This document shows positions 58,576 through 64,000 of a stretch of DNA of 64,000 bases, in pieces. The DNA comes from Elymus sibiricus (Eukaryota > Streptophyta > Magnoliopsida > Poales > Poaceae), in contig CM077670.1 in the NCBI GenBank assembly GCA_039707655.1, forward strand, positions 143,076,001 to 143,140,000. Direction: 5' to 3'. The notes under the pieces are model-generated. The model saw only the letters and a program-made list of their open reading frames with translations, made no database searches and was not told the DNA's origin. Positions within the stretch are counted from its first letter, which is position 1; each line of letters begins with the position of its first letter. A program made the position numbers and the translations under genes.

Positions 58576-61500
58576 TCATCACTATATCGTTTGTCAGTGC
58601 AGCCGAAGATAATGTCATCCACATAGATTTGGCACACAAACAGTTCACCATCATATGATTTGGTGAAGAGAGTGGGATCAAGTGAACCAGGTTTGAAGCC
58701 TTTGCTTTTCAGGAATTCCTTGAGTGTATCATACCAAGCTCGTGGAGCTTGCTTGAGGCCATACAATGCCTTGTTGAGCCTATAGACCTTGTCAGGGTAC
58801 TTTGGATCTTCAAACCTAGGTGGTTGAGCAACATAGACTTCTTCTTCAATTTTTCCATTTAGAAAGGCACTCTTCACATCTATTTGATATAGAAGAATAT
58901 CATGATGATTAGCATAAGCAAGAAGTATGCGGATGACTTCATGTCTAGCCACAGGAGCAGAGGTTTCATCGAAGTCAAATCCTTCCACTTGTGTGTATCC
59001 TTGTGCGACTAGACGAGCTTTGTTTCTGACAACTTGACCATGTTCATCTTGCTTGTTGCGGTAGATCCATTTTGTTCCAATGATATTGTGGTTATGGGGG
59101 TCCGGACGCTTGACAAGTTCCCACACATTGTTCAGCTCAAATTGCTGAAGCTCTTCTTGCATAGCTTGAATCCATTCAGGTTGCATGAAGGCTTCAGTGA
59201 CTTTGGTGGGTTCATTGATGGAGACGAAAGCGAAGTGCCCACAAAAGTTTGCTAGCTGTGTGGCTCTTGAACGAGTGAGAGGATTAGGTGCGTTGATGTT
59301 GTCGATTATCTTCTCGATCTGAACTTCATTGGCCACGCGAGGATGTACAGGGCGAAGATTGCGCTGTTGCTGAGCATTGTCTTCAGGCTCAGCATTATCT
59401 TCAGTCTGATCATTGTCTTCACGCTGGACAGGAGTAGGTATCACAACCTCTTCATCTCCGAGTTCCTCAGTGGGTATTATTTCTCCAGTACCCATTTGCT
59501 TGATGGATTCACTAGGAGGGGGTTCATCTATCACAAGTGGCAGGTGCTCTCTTTGCGAGCCGTTAGGCTCATCGAACCGCACATCTACAGTTTCAACCAC
59601 CTTGTAGTGAAAGAGGTTGAAGACTCTGTAGGTGTGCGAATCCTTTCCATAACCAAGCATGAAACCCTCATGTGCTTTCGGTGCAAATTTGGACGTGTGA
59701 TGTGGATCTCGTATCCAACACCTGGCACCAAATACTTTGAAATAACTTACATTTGGCTTCTTACCAGTGATCAGTTCATAAGATGTCTTCTTGAAGAACT
59801 TGTGAAGATATACTCTGTTGATGATGTGGCACGCTGTATCAATGGCTTCGGGCCACCACTTGCGTGGTGTCTTGTATTCGTCAAGCATGGTGCGAGCCAT
59901 CTCAATGAGAGTCCTGTTCTTGCGCTCCACGACGCCATTCTACTGAGGAGTGTATGGAGCTGATAACTCGTGAGTGATGCCAAGGACGTCAAGATATGTG
60001 TCGAGCCCAGTCGCTCCTAATGTGCTTGATCTTGATGCCATAGTTGGTCATTGCACGGTTGGCAAACTGCCTGAAGACATCCCGCACTTCAGTCTTATAC
60101 ATGATTATATGCACCCATGTATATCTAGAATAATCATCAACAATCACGAAGCCATATAGGTGTGCAGATGTAGTAAGAGTGGAGTAATGAGTAGGGCCGA
60201 ATAGGTCCATGTGTAGCAGCTCCAAGGGACGAGTGATCGTCATGATTGTCTTCGAGGGGTGTTTCGCCCTAGTCATCTTCCCGGCTTCACATGCTCCACA
60301 CAGGTGATCCTTCTTGAACTTGACGCTTTCGATCCCAATGATGTGCTTCTTCTTCACAAGGGTGTGCAAGTTCCTCATGCCAGCATGTCCTAGCCGTCGA
60401 TGCCAAAGCCAGCATTCTGAAGCTTTTGCTAGAAGACATGTGGCCAGCTGTGGTCCTGTGGAGAAATCTACCATGTACAAGTCACCTCTTCGATAACCTT
60501 TGAAGACTTGGGTTTTGTCAGAAGCCATTAGCACAAGACAGCGAAATTTGCCAAAGATGACTATCATATCAAGATCACAAAGCATTGAGACTGACATGAG
60601 GTTGAATCCAAGGGATTCGACAAGCATCACTTTATCCATGTGCCGATCCTTTCAGATTGCAACCCTACCTAGACCCAATACCTTGCTTTTCCCAGTATCA
60701 GCAAAGGTAATGTGCTTTTGAGTAGATGGACGAAGTGTAGAGTCCATGAGTAAGCTTTTGTCACCAGTCATATGGTTGGTGCAGCCACTGCCCAGGATCC
60801 ATTCAATAGCTTTTGGAAGTGAACCCTACAGTAGAGTTAGTGGGATAGGCTTCACGATGACAATTTGTGAAGGTAAAGCATGTGATCACAGATACTTCAT
60901 GCAAGATTAGTTTCATGAAAGATAAGGAAATGTAATCATCAAGAAATTCTGTTGAGTCTTTTGTTCCATAGAACTTTGGGCATTTTGACTTGTTCCCCAT
61001 AAGTTTATTCAGGTCCCCAACATTGTCTTTTAGAACCCAATGCTTTTCGGCTGGAGACCTGACCCTGCAAGAAAGAGATCAATTCTTCTTAACCACCCAC
61101 ATCTGAAGGGGTGGCTTAGAAGCAATAAGTCTAAGTGCAGCATCTGAGAACTTTGGGCATTTTGAAGCCCTAGCAAATAGCTTCACAGGGGGGTTAGAGT
61201 ACTCAAATGAATAGGCAGAGAAAATCTTTGATTTGTGAACATAATGGTATGAGGAACGTCTCTCATATTCATGAGTCTGATCATTGTAACCCTGCAAAAC
61301 ATTGGCGTTAGGGCGATCATACGAAGACCTTTGTCTGTATGAAGACTTCGGTCCATATGAAGCTTTTGCTCTGGGGTTTGTCTTCTTCCCTGGTGGTGTC
61401 ATGATCACATTCACAGGAAGCTTTTCTAGAAGACTTTTGGGAACCCAGATCTTCTTCATAGGGAAACCATTCCTGCAGTTAGTTCCAATAAACCTGGCAA

Positions 61501-61958
61501 ACACTTCACCATTCTGGTTTTTGAACAATTTATAGTTTGAGTCAAAGGACTCATCAATGATGATAGGGTTAGCACAGTTATAACCAGATAAGGTGGATGG
61601 ATCCACTGATGGCCCTTGTGCAGCAACCCAGGTAGTTTTGGGGTACTGCTCAGGCTTCCAGTAAGACCCATCAACATTGATTCTTCTCTCGAAGCCAATA
61701 CCCTCTTTCCTAGGGTTTCTGTTCAGGATCTGTTTCTTGAGAACATCACTGCCCTTTGAGACTCTTAAACATCCCTGTCTCAAGCAATGTCTTCAACCTA
61801 GCATTCTCATCAGTAATAGCAATGGCTTCCTCAGATGAGGGGTCAGTTGCCACAACAGTAGTTGAAGATATTGTAGTTTCAGAAACAGTAGAGCATTCAG
61901 CAGAAGAATTGGCGTTGTCACGCTCAAGGCATTTCAAGCAAGGTGGCACAAATTCATC
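58576..61958 (-). pseudogene. pol: SIRE-A pol, first part: protease, integrase, reverse transcriptase
   Basis: It follows gag in frame after a TAG at 61959. There is a frameshift near 61780, then an open stretch 61783-61079. The protease motif reads ILGSGCTNHMTG: the catalytic Asp codon (60790-60792) is GGC, Gly. Integrase: HHCC finger (WLWHRRLGH ... CGACEAGK), first Asp in LLHMDLFGP, then RSD followed by a short loss and frameshift near 60000 that removes the usual NGTEF region. QQN is changed to a stop near 59940, then come ERKNRTLIEMA and an open frame 59930-58576. RT: MQEELQQFELNNVWELV ... VARHEVIRILLA ... YVDD at 58614-58625. Cassandra cuts RT at 58575. This copy cannot give a working protease or integrase. 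Confidence 0.9.
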
Positions 61959-63578
61959 CTAAGCGGTACTGATCTGTTGAGCGAGTAGTGAATCGTTTTC
62001 AGTCCGAAGATCATCATGAGACGCTCTCAGCTTCTCAAGCTCTTGCTTCCTTTGAAGATATTCATAGGAGAGCTTCTCGTGATCAGATGAGAGGGTATCA
62101 TGACGACTTAGGAGCTCTTCATACTTAACTTGAAGATTTTTTATGTCTTCAATTAAGGATTGACTTCGATTCATTTCCTCGTCCAATAGATCATCGCTTT
62201 TGTCTAGCAGTTTTTGAATCTTTTCCATAGCAGTTTGTTGCTCAGTTGCAATTTTAGCAAGTGTCTTATAGCTAGGTTTGGATTCACATTCAGAGTCATC
62301 TTCACTTGAGGTTTCAAAGTGGGCAGCGCGTGAAGTTACCTTAGCGCCTCTTGCCATGAAGCAGTAGGCAGGAGCAGGGTAGTCGTCCATAGTGTCGGTG
62401 ACGTGACCATTGTCTTCAGTGTTGAAGATGGACTTGGAGACGAACGCAGAATCCAAAGCCAGGCTTGCCACGCCTGAGTCTGACTCCTCCTCTGACTCCT
62501 CCACTACCTCCTCAGTATCAGATTCCTCCTCTGAATCCATCTCCTTGCCAAGAAATGCACGAGCTTTGCTAGAAGAACTTGATTTGCGCGATGAAGACTT
62601 TGATGAAGACTTTGATTGTTTCTTCTTCTTCTTGTCATCAGAGTCATAATCCTTGCTCTTCTTCTTCTTTGATTCCTTCTCCCATTGAGGACAATCAGCG
62701 ATGTAGTGGCCTGATCTCTCGCATTTGTGGCAAGTTCTCTTTTTGTGGTCATGAGTGGAAGCCTCATCTTTCTTGGAGTCATACTTTGAAGACTTTCCAA
62801 AACGGTTCTTCTTGGTGAACTTCTGGAACTTCTTCACAAGCATTGCGAGCTCTCTGCCAATGTCTTCAGCACTATCAGAACAGCAGTCAGAGTCTTCAGA
62901 CGATGATACAGCCTTTGCTTTCAAAGCACGCGATCGTCCATAGCTAGGACCATAGATATCTCTCTTCTCAGATAGCTGGAATTCATGTGTATTGAGCCTC
63001 TCAAGTATATCGGCAGGATCCAATTGCTTGAAGTCGGGGCGCTCTTGGATCATCAGTGATAGGGTGTCAAAGGAACTGTCCAGAGACCTCAGTAGCTTCT
63101 TCACAACTTCATGCCTGGTGATGTCAGTGGCGCCAAGAGCATGAAGCTCATTGGTGATATCAGTGAGACGATCGAAGGTGAGCTGAACATTTTCATTGTC
63201 GAGCCTTTTGAAGCGATTGAAGAGATTGTGAAGAACATCGATTCGGGAGTCCCGTTGTGATGAGACGCCCTCGTTGACCTTGGAAAGCCAGTCCCAAACA
63301 ATCTTTGCAGACTCCAAAGCACTCACACGTCCATACTGTCCTTTGGTCAGATGACCACAGATAATGTTCTTGGCGGTGGAGTCCAATTGTGCGAACCTCT
63401 TCACGTCAGCAGCGGTGACACCTTCACCGACCTTGGGGACGCCCATCCTGACGACATACCAGAGGTCATCGTCAATGGCTTGAAGATGCATGCGCATCTT
63501 ATTCTTCCAGTAGGGATAGTCAGTGCCATCGAAGACGGGGCACGCAGCGGAAACCTTGATTATCCCTGCAGTCGACAT
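61959..63578 (-). CDS. gag: SIRE-A Gag
   Basis: An intact 539-codon frame starts MSTAGIIKVSAACPVFDG at 63578, 53 bases after the primer site. It has a copia Gag domain of the UBN2/DUF4219 type (FDGTDYPYWKNKMRMHLQA; LDSSFDTLSLMIQERPDF) over about residues 10-210. The CCHC knuckle CHKCERSGHYIADC (62690-62731) is followed by a very Ser/Lys-rich basic stretch (about residues 305-345) and an acidic stretch. A C-terminal coiled coil (YEELLSRHDTLSSDHEKLS ...) ends it. TAG at 61959 is in frame with pol; it may be a nonsense change or the normal gag boundary. Confidence 0.9.
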   Translation of the reverse strand: MSTAGIIKVSAACPVFDGTDYPYWKNKMRMHLQAIDDDLWYVVRMGVPKVGEGVTAADVKRFAQLDSTAKNIICGHLTKGQYGRVSALESAKIVWDWLSKVNEGVSSQRDSRIDVLHNLFNRFKRLDNENVQLTFDRLTDITNELHALGATDITRHEVVKKLLRSLDSSFDTLSLMIQERPDFKQLDPADILERLNTHEFQLSEKRDIYGPSYGRSRALKAKAVSSSEDSDCCSDSAEDIGRELAMLVKKFQKFTKKNRFGKSSKYDSKKDEASTHDHKKRTCHKCERSGHYIADCPQWEKESKKKKSKDYDSDDKKKKKQSKSSSKSSSRKSSSSSKARAFLGKEMDSEEESDTEEVVEESEEESDSGVASLALDSAFVSKSIFNTEDNGHVTDTMDDYPAPAYCFMARGAKVTSRAAHFETSSEDDSECESKPSYKTLAKIATEQQTAMEKIQKLLDKSDDLLDEEMNRSQSLIEDIKNLQVKYEELLSRHDTLSSDHEKLSYEYLQRKQELEKLRASHDDLRTENDSLLAQQISTA

Positions 63579-63630
63579 AGCTAAAACTCCAGGTGGTTAA
63601 ACCAAATCACACAGAACAAGGGAGCACCTT

Positions 63631-63642
63631 GCTCTGATACCA
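63631..63642 (-). other. SIRE-A primer-binding site (initiator Met tRNA)
   Basis: On the minus strand TGGTATCAGAGC lies two bases after the 5' LTR end TTTCA. Confidence 0.9.
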
Positions 63643-63644
63643 AT

Positions 63645-64000
63645 TGAAAGTGCTAGTTATCGACTAGAGGGGGGATGAATAGGCGATTTTTATGAGAGGC
63701 TTCGAAAACATGCAATGTCTTCGAAGAAAGCAGAAGCAGGATGAGAACTAGCAAAGCCTATCAGTAAGATGAACAGATATGACAAGCATAGACATCATAC
63801 ATACAAGCATGCATTGAACATAAACCCAAGAAGCATGAAGATAAATGAGTAAACATATGAATGGCTTCAGGGAATATCTTCAAACACAAGCAAGCATGCA
63901 AAGGCTTCACAGTTCAAAACAGTAAGTAAGGGGGAGTAAGGATAGAACTAGGAGCTCGGGGAAGACAATGATTTGTTTGACCAGTTCCAACTGCTCTGAC
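63645..64000 (-). repeat. SIRE-A 5' LTR (continues past window)
   Basis: Matches 50435-50790 closely and shares the SIRE-A-specific variants. About 950 bp should lie beyond the window. Confidence 0.92.

Larger units (their letters stand above)
50435..64000 (-). mobile_element. SIRE-A: Ty1/copia SIRE/Maximus-like element, nearly complete
   Basis: The minus-strand element has its 3' LTR at 50435-51737 and 5' LTR from 63645 past the window end. The two LTRs share variants absent from SIRE-B (for example AACCCAAGAAGC and GGAGTAAGGATAGAAC). The order in its own direction is 5' LTR, Met primer site, gag, pol (protease, integrase, RT, RNase H), promoter-like block, envelope-like ORFs, polypurine tract, 3' LTR. 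A Cassandra element interrupts RT. It seems inserted in SIRE-B with TGAAC (50430-50434) as one target copy; the other copy should lie beyond 64000. Confidence 0.9.

Noticed and set aside
1..64000. CRISPR arrays, bacterial operons, integrons or phage features
   Set aside because: No direct-repeat and spacer pattern and no prokaryotic gene order; everything fits plant LTR retrotransposons.

Overview
This window is plant DNA, almost certainly a Triticeae grass (wheat, Aegilops, rye or barley type). It is essentially one nested stack of LTR retrotransposons, and I found no host gene. The evidence is structural: paired LTRs with TG..CA-type ends, 5-bp target-site duplications (TSDs), initiator-Met primer sites (TGGTATCAGAGC), polypurine tracts and gag/pol domains. 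Family names are from memory of grass elements and were not searched.

Layout by nesting. (1) The oldest layer, G0, is a badly decayed Ty3/gypsy chromovirus: internal remnant 25499-27310, 3' LTR 27316-28723 continuing at 40919-42213. (2) G1, a related Tekay-like chromovirus, enters from the left with the end of pol at 1-1884. Its 3' LTR is 1899-3136 plus 23338-25498. (3) T (3137-23332, minus strand, TSD CCAGC) split the G1 LTR. It is a Tat/Retand-like gypsy element with gag and protease but no recognisable RT, RNase H or integrase. It carries a six-exon antisense gene (4094-7329). (4) D (11237-21855, plus, TSD TCCCC) is a large coding-free LARD (Sukkula-like) inside the T gag gene. (5) G2 (28724-40913, plus, TSD GCCCG) is a nearly complete Tekay-like chromovirus with an extra ORF before gag, inserted beside the TATA box of the G0 LTR. 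(6) SIRE-B (42214-50434, minus) is a Ty1/copia SIRE/Maximus-like element inserted in the same G0 LTR. (7) SIRE-A (50435 to beyond 64000, minus) abuts SIRE-B inside reverse transcriptase and is probably inserted in it. (8) A Cassandra TRIM with 5S-rRNA-like LTRs (57847-58570, TSD TGAAC) sits inside the SIRE-A reverse transcriptase.

How the parts work together. Only G2 and SIRE-A show a near-complete autonomous gene set, and both carry inactivating changes. T, D and Cassandra lack pol and would have depended on other elements' enzymes. The most interesting biology is in accessory cargo. T has a spliced antisense gene whose five predicted introns all keep codon phase. Both SIRE copies have a downstream 'envelope-like' gene preceded by a TATA box, a telo-box and a predicted 5' UTR intron, and interrupted by a TGA shared by the two copies. 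The coding-free LARD interior is studded with a strand-biased CCGG(A/T)G motif.
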